A DNA stretch of 64,000 nt from Marchantia polymorpha subsp. ruderalis (taxonomy: Eukaryota > Streptophyta > Marchantiopsida > Marchantiales > Marchantiaceae): assembly GCA_037833965.1 (NCBI GenBank), contig AP031356.1, forward strand, positions 8,764,501 through 8,828,500. The letters run 5' to 3'. A model generated the notes under the pieces. The model was not told the DNA's origin. It did not search any database and saw nothing but the letters and a program-made list of their open reading frames with translations. This document shows positions 1 to 11,700 of the stretch, piece by piece; position 1 is the first letter of the stretch, and each line of letters opens with the position of its first letter. The position numbers and the translations under genes are program-made.

Positions 1-1663
1 TGGGTGATAAGAAGTTTGTGGTGGAGACTAATCATAAACCCTTGGTTTATTTGGAAACACAGAAGGATCTGTCCAAACGACAATTCGATGGGCGGAGTGG
101 CGTCAACGCTTCAACATGAAAATTGTGTATGTGGAGGGAAAGAAGCAACTTGCAGATGCTCTCACACGCATGCCTTGTTTGAATCATGTTGCAGAAGTGA
201 AAATTCAGGCGGATTGGTGGAGCAAGATGTCACAAGCCACAAAGGAGGATGAAGAGATCACCCGGGCACTACAAACTGGAAAGGCCAAGAAATCTTGAGG
301 TTTGGCGTTTTACAATTAGCGCATATGGATTCCACAAGATCACGATTTGCGCACAATGATTTTGGCAGAAAGTCATGATACAACCATTGCAGGTCATATG
401 AGATTGGAGAAAACCGTGGAGAGTATACAACGAGTGTACTATTGGCCCAAAATACGTGAGGATGTGGAGTCTTATGTTCAAAGTTGTGTTGCTTGTCAAC
501 AAAACAACGCAAGTAATAAAAAACCAGCGGGTTTATTACAGCCTCTTCCTATTCCCGAACAACGGTGGGAACATGTCACCATAGATCTTGTATGTGAGTT
601 ATCAAGAACTTCGTTAGGACATGATTCAGTGATGGTTTTTGTGGACAAATGGAGCAAGATGATTCACATCAGGCCAACTACAAAAAGAGTATCAGCTCCA
701 CAACTAGCTCAATTGTATCTAGATGCAGTTTTTGTGAATCATGGCTTAAGCAAAGTGTTAATCACAAATAGAGGTACTCACTTCACTAGTTTATTTTGGA
801 AAACTTTGTTTAGTTTTTTTCAAAACAAAACTAGCAATGTCAACGGCCTATCACCCTCAAACTGATGGACAAACTGAGAGGGCAAATAGAACCATAGAGT
901 TCATGCTACGAGCATTCACATTAGAAGAGCAAGAAGAGTGGGACAACCTTTTGCCACTTGTGGAATTTGCATATAACAATTCTGTTAATGCATCCACAAA
1001 AGTGTCTCCATTTTTTCTTATGTATGGAGCTCATTCTATAACTCCTTCAAGTTTTATGAGACTTCCCAAAGGAGAGGAGTTTTCGACCAAAGTTGCAGCA
1101 GTCAACGAATTTGTGGAGCATATTCACCGAGGACTACATCAGGTCAACGAAAAGTTGGTGATAGCTTAAAATTGGCAAAAGTAGCATGCCGATGCTCATC
1201 ATAGAGAAATGGTTTTTGAGGCTGAAGATCATGTTTGGTTATCTAAATCGAATTTGTCTCTTGTAGGAACATCAAAGTTGAAACCTACGTTCATTAGTCC
1301 ATTTTGGTTTTGAAGCGTGTTGGTGAAGTGTCATACAAGTTGGAACTTCCGTCACATATGAAAATACATCTAGTATTTTATGTGTCACGAATGTGAAAAC
1401 ATGTACCACGACCAAAACAATTCACCAACCAACCAGCACCACCTCCTCTTCCAACCTTGATAGCAGATCATGAGGAGTTTGAAGTAGAATAGATACTCAA
1501 GAAACGTATTCAAGATCATAAATATCCCAAAGTAGAGTATTTGATTCAATGGAAAGGCTATCCATCATATGAATCAATTTGGGAACTAGCTAAAAATTTA
1601 GCAAATGCACCTTTGATAGTTCAGGAGTTTGAACGTATGTGCAACGAGGACGTTGCATCTTAA
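1..1663 (+). mobile_element. Ty3/gypsy chromovirus, 3' part of pol, decayed
   Basis: Seen: the end of an RNase H domain (about 1-298, with VVETNHKPLVYLE and EGKKQLADALTRMP), an integrase HHCC zinc domain (about 360-510: H..H, then CVACQ), an integrase core (about 560-900) and a C-terminal chromodomain (about 1483-1640, VEYLIQWKGYPSYESIWE). The domain order RNase H, integrase, chromodomain is that of Ty3 chromoviruses. The copy is dead. A one-base shift in a T run near 810-830 moves the frame before the YHPQTDGQTE block, stops fall at about 1167, 1182 and 1310, a further stop sits just before the chromodomain, and the second catalytic Asp region reads TNRGTHF where the family has an SDRD-type motif. 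The element starts left of the window, so gag, protease and most of the reverse transcriptase are not visible. It is followed by a polypurine tract and LTR. Confidence 0.93.
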
Positions 1664-2101
1664 AAGGAGGGAGGTTTGTAACCATCTTTAGTTAGTTAGA
1701 ACTAAAGTAGAGGTTACTCTAAATATTGATGTAGATACTTTAGTGTGCACTAGTCATAGCTGCCACGTCAGCGATCCGTACACTTGGTAGGTACATAGTG
1801 GATGTGTTAGTTGACAGTGCCACGTCAGCAATCCGTGTGCTTGTAGGTAAGGATTGAGTGTGTTAGTTAGTGTGTTAGTTGGGTGCGCCACGTCAACGAT
1901 CCGTGTGCTTGTTAGTGTTATCCGCCACGTCATCCATCCATTAGGAGTGAGATGGATGATGGGGATTAGATCTTATCTCCTTGTACTTGTTGGTGAGAGC
2001 TATATAAAGGAGAGGAGAACCATTGTTGGTATCTCTCATCTTCAAAGTTTACATTTCTATCATCGAGTGAACTTCTCTCTAAACCCTAGTGTTATAGTGC
2101 A
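1662..2101 (+). repeat. Polypurine tract and 3' LTR of the chromovirus
   Basis: A purine run (aaaaggagggagg, 1662-1674) directly follows the pol stop. The LTR then begins at 1677 with tgtaacc and ends near 2094-2101, where the sequence becomes readable as ROCO coding sequence on the other strand. Inside are a TATA box (tatataaag, 2001-2009) and repeated ACGT-core boxes listed separately. The right boundary is uncertain by a few bases because the left LTR and the left target-site duplication lie outside the window. Confidence 0.8.
1762..2009 (+). promoter_or_regulatory. LTR U3 promoter: four GCCACGTCA boxes and a TATA box
   Basis: The 9-mer gccacgtca occurs at 1762-1770, 1819-1827, 1887-1895 and 1924-1932, the first three embedded in longer copies (about 25 bases, continuing gcgatccgt or close). 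The reverse complement TGACGTGGC is a known core for plant bZIP factors, including unfolded-protein-response and ABA-type sites. The TATA box at 2001-2009 follows by about 70 bases. Stress-responsive control of the element is an inference from these motifs. Confidence 0.6.
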
Positions 2102-3990
2102 CTTCAATCGAGGGCCAAGAGTGCTCATAGCTGAACAACTCTTCCTCCTTCACCAAGTGAAACCTATCCGACTGAATATCCTCAAGTTTGTCCTTGATGC
2201 TACCAATGAATCTTGATTTGAGCTCCTCGATCAGAATGGCTTCTCTGAGATGACTTGGAATCAGCATCTCTACGCAACATGTTTGGATCACACCGAGCAC
2301 TAACGTCACCCCGAGACAACCTTTGGATGATGCGCAAAATGATATCAACTCCTGGACGATATGCTTCATCACGTATTGTAGAGCCTCCGACCTTGATTTA
2401 TGCTTCGAGCGTAACATCAGAACATCCACGTAATTGTGGGACATTCCTTGCTCAACGTAAAACTCGTGCCCATCAAGGAAAAGTTTCAGATAATGTCGAG
2501 AGCAAGTCACAATCTTCTTGGAGACACCCATCTCCAATATCAATTTGCGTCTCATGAACATCTACAATGATACAAAATTCAATAAATATTGAGCTTCGCA
2601 TTCCACAAATTGAATTCAACTAATGAGAAATAAAAATTCATCAAACACAAGTTACAATCAAAACTCCAAGCATTCAATTTTCTACCAGTATATATATGAA
2701 CTCACCTGGAAGTATGGAAAAAAAGCAGCGGTCAGTGACATTGTTTGTCCATCTTGGCATTGAATCTGGATGCCTAGAAACTGTGAAGTCTCATCCCTAG
2801 TTTCCCAAGCCATCGACTCCAAGTACTTCCCTTCTTGAGTCTTCTCTCTTTCAGTGCTTGCATGCTCAGGTATAAAGGAGGGAATGAAATACTGAGAAGA
2901 ATCTTCCATCTTGAAACACAAATCTAAATTGATAAGTATGTTCTCAATCACGTCTCTGTCCACACCTTTCTGTCCATGCGGTTGCTTTCGGAGAAACTTC
3001 TTTATTAATAGCAAAGACACTCTCACTCACAAATCCGTCCTTGCTTGAGTATGAGTCACGCAACTTTCTTTTGTGCTCTTTAGCTTAAATATTTGACCCT
3101 GACTTACCAACTCACCTAATAATGCATTAGTGAGCCAATTGGGATCCACAATGATGTAACTAACGTTTGGAATATAAACTATGGATCCAACGTCATTCAA
3201 ATAAGATACTATCGAATTAAGTATACTTGAATGATCAATGACAAAAGCTAAAGAGGATGAAATGAATTCTATCAAGATGGGGTAACAGAAGTCATGAAAC
3301 TTTTGAGATGACCAAACAGGGCAACTTCTGTTCTCCTTGCTGTTTGTAACCAAGAGGGAGGAGAGTTGGGAACACAGTTGGGGAACAAGTGGGGATTTTT
3401 CACTCAGCAACTTATCAAAGATCTCAGAAATATATTCTTTAAGAGGAATAACTTGCTTCTTCTTCTTGGCATCCACATGAAAACACTCTTGAATTGGATG
3501 AAGATCCACAAATTTTGCAAATATTTTTTTGACATTGTTCACTATTGAGTGAACCCAAGTAAAAAACCTGGATTCGGTTTTGTCCTGGTGAGAAATCACA
3601 ACAATAACTTGTGGACGATTATGTCATGTGACCCTAAAGTTGGATGTGATAAAACTCATCCATTCCTCCAACTCTGTCTGAAAACAAAAGTATTCTTTCT
3701 CTTTTTTAGATTTCTCACAAAAAGAACTATACACAAATAAAAAAACACAAAAATTGCTCGTTTGAGGAAAGAGCACACTTTGAAGGGTACAAAAAATTTC
3801 TTGTCCCGCAAGATCCCAAATTTGAATTTGCCTTTTGTCATAGTTTTGCAAGAACTCCACTTAGATACCTTTAGTTCTCAACATCTCGTCACATTCCTTT
3901 CTTTTTGCCTTGAACTATCCTCATCAAGGTTTGGCGCAATTTAGTCTTGCTGACGAAGTTTGAACGAGCTGACTTGGTGCTAAGAAAACA
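2079..3990 (-). pseudogene. ROCO (Roc-COR GTPase) pseudogene, truncated
   Basis: Read on the minus strand, the order is a degenerate P-loop (about 3990-3890, FVSKTKLRQTLM where GKT is expected), Roc switch region (IWDLAGQE, about 3800-3830), COR domain (3599-3027, including YIIVDPNWLTNALLGEL) and a conserved plant ROCO C-terminal region (3026-2706 and 2561-2079). A normal GT-AG intron (2562-2705) joins ...AAFFPYFQ to MFMRRKLI, so this was a spliced gene and not a processed copy. Damage: in-frame stops at 3861-3863, 3624-3626 and 3027-3029, frameshifts around 3035 and 3890, and the P-loop Gly to Ser change. The C-terminus ends where the chromovirus LTR begins, so the insertion probably cut it. 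No upstream LRR region is visible. ROCO proteins are Roc-GTPase scaffold or kinase-type proteins; this copy cannot make one. Confidence 0.85.
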
Positions 3991-5365
3991 AACGGCTTGT
4001 CCTTCCAACCTTGGGATATCCAGCGTTAGCAAGTCATACTTTTCACTCCACATGTCCTACCTAAATTTTGAATATTGTTCACTACATTTTACTCCGTAGT
4101 GCCATCATTATCCAAAGGTACAGAGGTCAAATATTGGTGGTGTTTATGGCAATCACAAGCTCGCATTTGCACAAATACATGTCTTCATAATTCACAGGTG
4201 ACGATAAGAATATGGTCAGCGAGCAAGTTAAGTGCGTTTTAGTCTGCTCTGAAGGAACTTTTGCATCAAAGCAGTTAACATGATGCAAACTTAAATGAGA
4301 AATATTCGACGAATAGAGAAAATTAAGATGAAAGAGTGTACTATGCATTACTAACTTGTCTCCTGCGGCGTCTTGTTGAAATTTCGAGTGCAAGTGCGCA
4401 GCAGTAAATATGCAAGTAGAACGACCAAGTGTTTTCACTTGATTCGTGTCACGACAGGATAACGTTAACAATGCTGCAAGAGTACAGTATACAGTACAAC
4501 GGTACACGTATGGTGGTCAAAAGTTAGTTGCCAGATAACTGACACAAGGGGAAACTTTAGTCGCAACAAATCCGTGGGCCCCCTGCGAGAATGATTACAA
4601 AGACGATTGTCTTTGACCGAAGAGATAAATATAGGTTTAGACATAAATCTCAACCTTTTAGATTCGAGCATGAAGCATCCCATAACAAATGGACTGGAAT
4701 ATTTATCTTTACTCAATTCAGCTATCACATTCACACCTATGTAGAGGTTGGTTATAGATGCCATATAAACATGTCCAAAGTTGATGTCAATTAAGTGGTC
4801 AATTTATTTTATTGCAAACATTTTTCATAAAGTTGCTTCGGTTATTAGATTATGTCATTGGATATTTGTTGCTTTCTTGTGATGTAAAAGTACATTGGAT
4901 AGTTTGAATCTATTGGTATCATGGAGAATTGGTGGTTTTCCGACGTTTTTACAACATTGTTCACAATTCTAACGACATTAAATATTTCTTAATTCAGAAT
5001 CGTCACCTTAGTAGATTTTGAGATGGTCTTGTATGACATTAGAGTATACTTACATATCATTATGTATAATATGATCTTGATATTTTCTGATAACAGTTCC
5101 TTTTGAAATATTCTGTAATGTATCAATTTCCTCTCTCTTCTATCAACAAATTTTTATATATGAAGAACATATTGCTCTACAATCCACTACCCCTAGTAGT
5201 GAACAAGGAAATACTTTCTCATATCACTTGTTATTTATCATGATTTATTTGTCTGATACGTGAGATTGAGTTTTCAGATTCTTAGCAAATGATAGATATA
5301 TTTTCTTACATATGTCTCATATTAGTCTCATAAATACTTCGGTTCATCTTGCTAAAAATATGTGT
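3991..5365. other. Intergenic, no feature seen
   Basis: AT-rich to mixed sequence with only short, unsupported open frames. I see no recognisable domain, transposon end or RNA gene. Confidence 0.6.
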
Positions 5366-5967
5366 CAAAATTTAGTAGAAATTTACTTGATGGTACCCAT
5401 CAGAACGTTAAATGCTTGATGGTACCCAATAAGTTCCATTTTACCCTATGGTATCCCTCCTACGGGTCACCTGAGGTCTCAGAGACTCACTAAGAGGTGA
5501 CTCATTTCTCTGCCATGTTCTTGTAACTGATTTGTCTCCATTTCCATGAAAAAAAATATTTCTTCCTTAATTCCCATGGGTCCCAATCTTCATCATGCAA
5601 GAGCCCATTTTCTCACGTCCAGGAATGATTTTTCAGTTATTATAGTACCTTATTTAAAAAAAAAAAAACTCTAGGCCAAAGTCACGTAAGTTGCATATTA
5701 CTCCTTACTTTTTTATTAAAACTCTTGGTCGAAGTCATGTAAGTTGCATATTTTGGTCCGTGAAGTGCATGCGGGGAGAAGTCACTTTTCAACAAAGATC
5801 TGCAGTGCTTTTCCCAAACCGGACTCAAAGCAATTACAAGAACTCGTAGTAGAACATCCTTGACAGTGGACTGAATTATTGTCGGAAGGGTCCCATAGGG
5901 TAAAATGGAAAGCATTGGGTCTATCATTCTTATGTGTCCCATCAAGTAAAATTCTCCAAAATTTAGT
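5366..5967. mobile_element. Mutator-type MITE with TIRs and 9-11 bp target duplication
   Basis: The ends are inverted repeats of about 80 bases: 5377-5456 against 5876-5955. Both read agaa(a/t)tttacttgatgg inward and share a block reading ttccattttaccctatgg. The identical 11-mer caaaatttagt flanks both sides (5366-5376 and 5957-5967), as expected for a Mutator-like insertion (typically 9-11 bp). The inside has no coding capacity. It contains a direct repeat (about 5670-5701 and 5720-5752, sharing gtaagttgcatatt), and the left TIR holds a short internal duplication of cttgatggtaccca. Confidence 0.8.
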
Positions 5968-7085
5968 TAATACTTTGTACAATATATCTTCAATTTCAGA
6001 TTTTTAAGTGCTCTATCATATAGATATACGATTAAAATACGTATGAGTGACAATGGTATTCAAGGAGTTTTCTGACCCCCTTCTCCTCTCCATACAATGC
6101 ACTTGAATAAGATATGATTTTTCTTTATTTGCATAATTGAAAACCTTTGATCAGATAGTTACGAGCCTCTCTGTATACATAGGGGATCAAGAATCTAAAA
6201 TATATGACATGCTATCTGGATTTTAGTTTGTTTTCTGTGCTGTAAAAAATTAAGTCTACTAAGTGTTTTCTTAGCTAAAAGGTTTCAACATCCTTGTTAT
6301 CTTCTCAACATGTGATTGCTAGTTGGTTAATGTCACGTGCAACAAATTTTATTGCACCTACTAATTATGTGCATGTGTAATTTCATCTTTTTCAGAATAG
6401 TATGATGGACAATTGATAGTTAGCTCATAGTATCTTGGTGTTTGCTAAGTAAAGTTAGTATAATTACTTCACATGGAGGGATTGTAGTTGGTCTTGACTA
6501 AAGTTACGCTAGACTTAGGGTTGCTATAGAAATTCAATGATTTTCAAAACAAATTTTCTTATGTATGATGATATGTAAAGGATTTAAGATTACAATAATC
6601 TAAAATCTTGTTATGTACAATGAGTACATTGTAAAAGAGTGTTGGTATAGTGAAAGATGTATCCATTAGGCTATTGAATAGCCTATTGTACTCATGATGT
6701 AAATGTATATAAACTTACTTAATTATTGTAGAGACTTTTAAATCAATGGACTTTTCATTACATGATAAAGCACTATGCAAGGAAATCTATGATATTGCAA
6801 TCAAATTATAACTGTGTCTTTTCATATTTCTCTAGAGGTTCAAAAAATGTTACTTAGATATATTAACGATACTTATGACAAACATACTATCCAGATCTAG
6901 TCCCGTGTTATCTTATGGCTTAATCCAAGAAAAGATTACGGGAACTTCCTATCCTTCTGAGACTTTTTGTCTGGTAATCCTTTCGAGTTGAGCTACTCTG
7001 CTGCACACTTTGAATTCCAGAGGACAGAGTGAGTTACTTAGTTCCAGATCTCGGGGATTCGCTCTCACCTGCAGCATTAGGTGAG
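5968..7085. other. Intergenic, no feature seen
   Basis: AT-rich sequence with no open frame or repeat that I can support. Confidence 0.55.
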
Positions 7086-7089
7086 AACA

Positions 7090-7312
7090 GAAGGCTTGCT
7101 ATCTACGTGGCCCCTTTCAGACTCTGGTGAGAAGGAGCACACAGATTTCTGCTGCCGTGGGAGTCTGCTTGTTCCACTTTGTAGCCAGTGGAGTCGAGGC
7201 CGACGTCGGCGGAACCGCTCCATCTCAGAGCTTCGAGGGTTGGCTCAAGAATTTCGGGGCCGGACCATTCCATGGCAAGCCTCGGAATCCCGACAGCCCG
7301 GTCATGGTTTAG
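7090..7312 (+). CDS. Possible terminal exon of an unrecognised small protein
   Basis: A locally GC-rich open stretch reads continuously from a possible acceptor (gagaacag, ending about 7089) to a TAG at 7310-7312. It contains a hydrophobic segment (ISAAVGVCLFHFVASGV) followed by a conserved-looking tail (FEGWLKNFGAGPFHGKPRNP). Codon composition looks more coding-like than its surroundings, and the following GC-rich stretch could be a 3' UTR. I cannot find a convincing upstream exon within the AT-rich sequence before it, and I do not recognise the family. It may be a chance open frame. Confidence 0.25.
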
Positions 7313-8703
7313 GGATGTTTTATCAGATTGAAGTCAATTTGATGGGGCCGATGGTCTATTCTCCGAGTCTTCTACGACTGTGAAGTGGAGGTTTGAGGTC
7401 ATGTACAGAGCGTCTAGGTGGAGGCAGCGTTCAGAAATTTGGGGTACATGGAGGGATTAAATTTGAGTACGTACAGAGAGTAAATCCTTCTTGTTCGATT
7501 CTTCTTCTTCTTCTTGAGTTCTTGCGATCGAAGATCGAGGTATTACCTTGATCTCGAGCTTAGGATAAACTGGCATGGCTCGAAGGGCACAATGGGCGAC
7601 CAGCTGCCTGGCCTGGTGCTTGTACTGCCAGCTCTGTCGCTGTAGGGCGAGAGCTCTAATTCGACCGACAACCTTAGGTGGCTAGGAGCGAATTTAGGCT
7701 GAGGGTAGGAGCGAATTCTAGCCTCTTGGTCTGCCGTGGCAGTCCTTCTCTTCATCAATTTACGTATGCACAACTTCGCCCTCGTCGGCAATCAGCTCAT
7801 CATTTCTAGTTCACGCCTTCATGAAAGAGAGAATCACAATTTTATGTACCCGTGTAACGGGTTTGGTATATTCCACTAAACAAACACATCATCCGGAATT
7901 GCTGAACAGCAGCAAAGCTTCAAAAGCATCAGAACCTAGTTGTTAGGCATCGATCGGGCCCGGAAAACAAGTCCAAACACCAATGAAGGATCACACACAT
8001 CCTTTATACAGATATTCACAATCACAGGACTTACAGTCTTGTGCCCTCAACAGCTGAAGTCGTCTATTTTCAGGCATGATCACACTCGTCTGTCGCAGGT
8101 TGCAGAAGGACAAACTGAGCTCGATGAAGAAACTCATATACAGGCCACAAGGAATGTACCTTCTTATCAGCATTCCATAAATAGATGGCAATTCGTCTGT
8201 CGTGGGTTGCTGCAGAAGGACAAACTTTGCTTGATGGACGAACCCATATACTGACTACAAGGAATGTACCTTCCTTTCAGCATGCCGTTTCCAGATGGTC
8301 ATTCGCCTGTCGGAGGTTGCTGCAGAAGGACAAACTAAACCTAATGAACGAACTCATATACAGACTGCAAATAATGTACCTTCTTATCAATATACCGTAA
8401 CCAGAAGTCCAAGGGTGGACAGGTCTATAAGCAAGCTCGCTTCAAAGATGCCTACTGGTTTGCATCTGAATGAATGATTACAGCGTCTGCAAGACTGGAG
8501 CAGGAGACAGAGCATTCTGTGTCCGAATGCAGCGCACCTGTGGAGCGTAGTACTAGTGCTGCTTCGTTAATGGACTAGAAGCAATTACTCGACTAGATCT
8601 GACGCCTGTAGACTGAGGCGAACTGCCGAGAAGCAGTTTTTCTGTACAAAGATTACGGTTTGAAATATTTGAGTTTGCTTGGTCGTGAGGTAAGGTCTCG
8701 TGC
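7313..8703. other. Intergenic / 3' flank of the P450 gene
   Basis: No gene recognised. The stretch carries a three-copy tandem repeat (listed separately) and is otherwise unremarkable. The 3' UTR of the minus-strand P450 gene presumably occupies its right end. Confidence 0.5.
8085..8405. repeat. Tandem repeat, three diverged units of 107-110 bp
   Basis: Three consecutive units share cgtctgtcg (or cgcctgtcg), a gttgctgcagaaggacaaac block, acgaactcatata and aatgtaccttctt(t/a)tca. Units start near 8087, 8194 and 8304, so the periods are 107 and 110. Units differ at many positions, so the array is not recent. It lies about 300 bases beyond the stop codon of the minus-strand P450. Confidence 0.85.
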
Positions 8704-11700
8704 TTAACGGCGTGTGGCAATGACTTTCACGCCTTCAGCCATTGCCAGGACGAACATTACGCGTGGCCTCACGTCCTGGTTAGGAACAAGTTCGAACTTG
8801 AAGAATCGGACCAGAAGAGCTGCTGTTATCTTCATCTGAAGGTACGCTGATTCCTTACCCAAGCATTGCCTGAGCCCACCCTGTAAGAAAACAAGAACTT
8901 AGTGCCAGTCGAGTACTCGTAAGTAAGTGCTGAAAGCGGAACTACAACTTTCGAGTCCAGTCCAACCTATATGGAAATCAAGCCTGACCAAATGTTAGCG
9001 GAATGTGGGCGAGACAATCTACTGATGTTCTCATGTGATATCTCTGGCTTTTTGGGACAGCTGTACCCCACTAAGTACCCATTTTGCATCTCAACATATA
9101 TGAAGATAAGAAGAACGCTACTCCACGGACTATGAGCGACCTCCTTTCTCTGTGATAACGTGTTACGTGTATCCCGGAGATGCAGACCTCGAGGAGCCAA
9201 TCACATGCTTCTACTGATGAAGGAAACACTTACATGAAATGAAACGAACTTGAAAGGAGATTCTGGGTGAAATGACCCATCCTTAAGCCAACGCTCTGGC
9301 TTGAACATTCTCGCATCTGGTCCCCATACTTTTTCTAGACGGCCCATTGAATATGAGGCGTAGGTGACAAGAGTGCCCTTTTTGACCTTAGCTCCATTTG
9401 GAAGCACGTCATCAGCCTCAGCAATCTTTCCATCCTGTTGCCAAGCCAAGCAAATCACTTTATCTTTTCTTTGATCCAAATTGGCAATTTTGGGCAGAGA
9501 CAAAGCACAATCTACAGTGTCTTTTTCGGCTCTTCTGCTCGAAGTTACTTCTCGACGAGCTATTATGCATGTGCCAGCACTTGGAGAGTTTGAAGTTTTC
9601 ATCTCATTTGCAATGTTTAAGGCCCTTGGAGAGCATGCCATTCCAATTGAGGCTGCGCAGGATATCTTACCAGAGGAACAGCTGGATACAGTCGCAGAGT
9701 CTCAGTAAGAGCACAGTGCAGATATTTCAACTTAGCCACATTGTAGAACGAAAGAACTCGAGCAAACCTCTCGATTGGATCATCCGATTGCTCTTCATCC
9801 CCGTCGAGAGCATTCTCATCCTCCTCGAGAGCTGTAACCTCTTGGAAAATCTTCTCGGCCACTTGTGGATGAAGACAAATTCTGTAGATGAACCAGCTGA
9901 GAGTGATGGCAGTCGTGTCTCTTCCCGCAATGATGAAATTAACCACGTGATCCCTAATAGCCTTGTCGGACAGGGCCTCGTCGGCCTTATCGGTCATGGT
10001 CATGAATCTTGTCAGCAGATCCGGCCTCTGCAGGGGAGCATGAAATGTCAACATAAAAGGTAGGCAGAAACCAGCCTATCCAAGAATATCCGCGTGAAAA
10101 ATTGACACAGTGATATCGTTTTTCTCACTATCACGACGTACAGAAACTCCTGACTTGCCTGCGGTCCATCATTCTGGGCGGCTTGCAGCTCCGCTCTACG
10201 TCGATTGATGACATCGTAAACAAACTCGTCCATGGCATCCACGCACTTTTTGAGCACTTTCTCGTCCCCTTTGTTGAAGAACTTCTTGACTTTCCAGAAG
10301 GGGTCGATGTAACGATGAAAGGAGAGCTCGTTGGCCAGATCGAAATTACTGTGGAAAGGCACTTCCGGCAGTGATGGCGAGAGGCATCCGAGTTCTACTC
10401 CGAATCCCACCTTGCAAGTCCCGTCCAGAGTCATTCGCATGAATAGGTCCTGAAGGAGCCCGAAACAAGGTCCCAACACAAGAACAAAAACAATCGTCTC
10501 TCAGTACCAGGAACGGAAAATGTAACAAGTGTCTGGGAGCTTCCACAATCTGCTGCGGATGAAAGCCGCAAGGTTTTGAGTCTTATTAAAGCATGACGTT
10601 GTCCGAGCGCAAACTAATGAACAAACCCGAAGATGTTCACGACAATATCGAAAGCTTCGCGAGAGTCGATGAAACGGTGCTGAAAAGATATCGATGTGTT
10701 GGGGGTTGTGGCCAGCGACACCCAAGGTGGACGCAGCAAATGGCTGGTTCACACTCAGGGGCTGTGTAGATTGATAGATTTGAAGACTAGCCAAACGATT
10801 CTTGGATGTGAGGCGATTTGGCATCCGCCTATTTGCCATCATGAAGAGCGGGTTGTGTGATTCCGATGTAGTTTTGAAGTTTGATACCTCTCTCTCTCAA
10901 AAGAAACTGCGTCATCGAATTTTGCTAGATTTTCAATCCATTGATCAAATCGAGATTCGAAAGATGTTTGTGGGAACGAAGTGCGGAGGCAAAATAATCT
11001 CTACCTGCATGTTTATAGGAGTCTTGGAATCTGTGTACTGGGAGACGATTCGAGTTAGCGTCAGCGAGAGCTCCTTGAAGACATCTGCACTATGGTCGCG
11101 CAAAATAGAGGACGAAAATTCCAGACTCGCCACCTTCCGCGTATTCTTCCATTGCAGCCCATCCGCGGCAAAAATTCCGTGACCCAAAAGCTCTCTCATG
11201 CGCTCTTGAACGCCCACCCCCTTCACACAACGGAAGATCAAGTCAGTGATTTCTCTTCGAACTCGCCCCGGCAGATGATCATCTCCGCATAATCCAGGAT
11301 CCGGGGAACATAAAAACCTCACGAATGGAAAAGAGACTTCATAAACATCAGCAGGCCCATGACAATGATGTTAAGATAAAATCTGCTCTTCGTGGGCAGA
11401 TAGGTTGTCGTCCTCGTGCATCGGCGGCACAATCATGAGGCCATGTAAGAGCTCCATTCTTCTGCAGCAATCAGGATCGCGTCCACTGTGCTTCTACGAA
11501 GCCGATCATTTCTTAAACTACATCCTAAAACCTTCACTCGTTCTGATCAACTCTTATGTCAAGAATGTGTGGTAAAGTCAAAGATCTCATCTGCCACTGA
11601 GAAGCAGAAAGAGGCCGTGAGAAGCAGGAAAATGATGCTTTCATAGTCTGCACAATTCGTGCTTCTGTGAGCAAAAAAGAAAACGAGGACGAATTGAAGT

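Noticed and set aside
4127..4764. Several 60-130 codon frames right of the ROCO pseudogene
   Set aside because: No similarity to the LRR region expected upstream of Roc, and no other domain.
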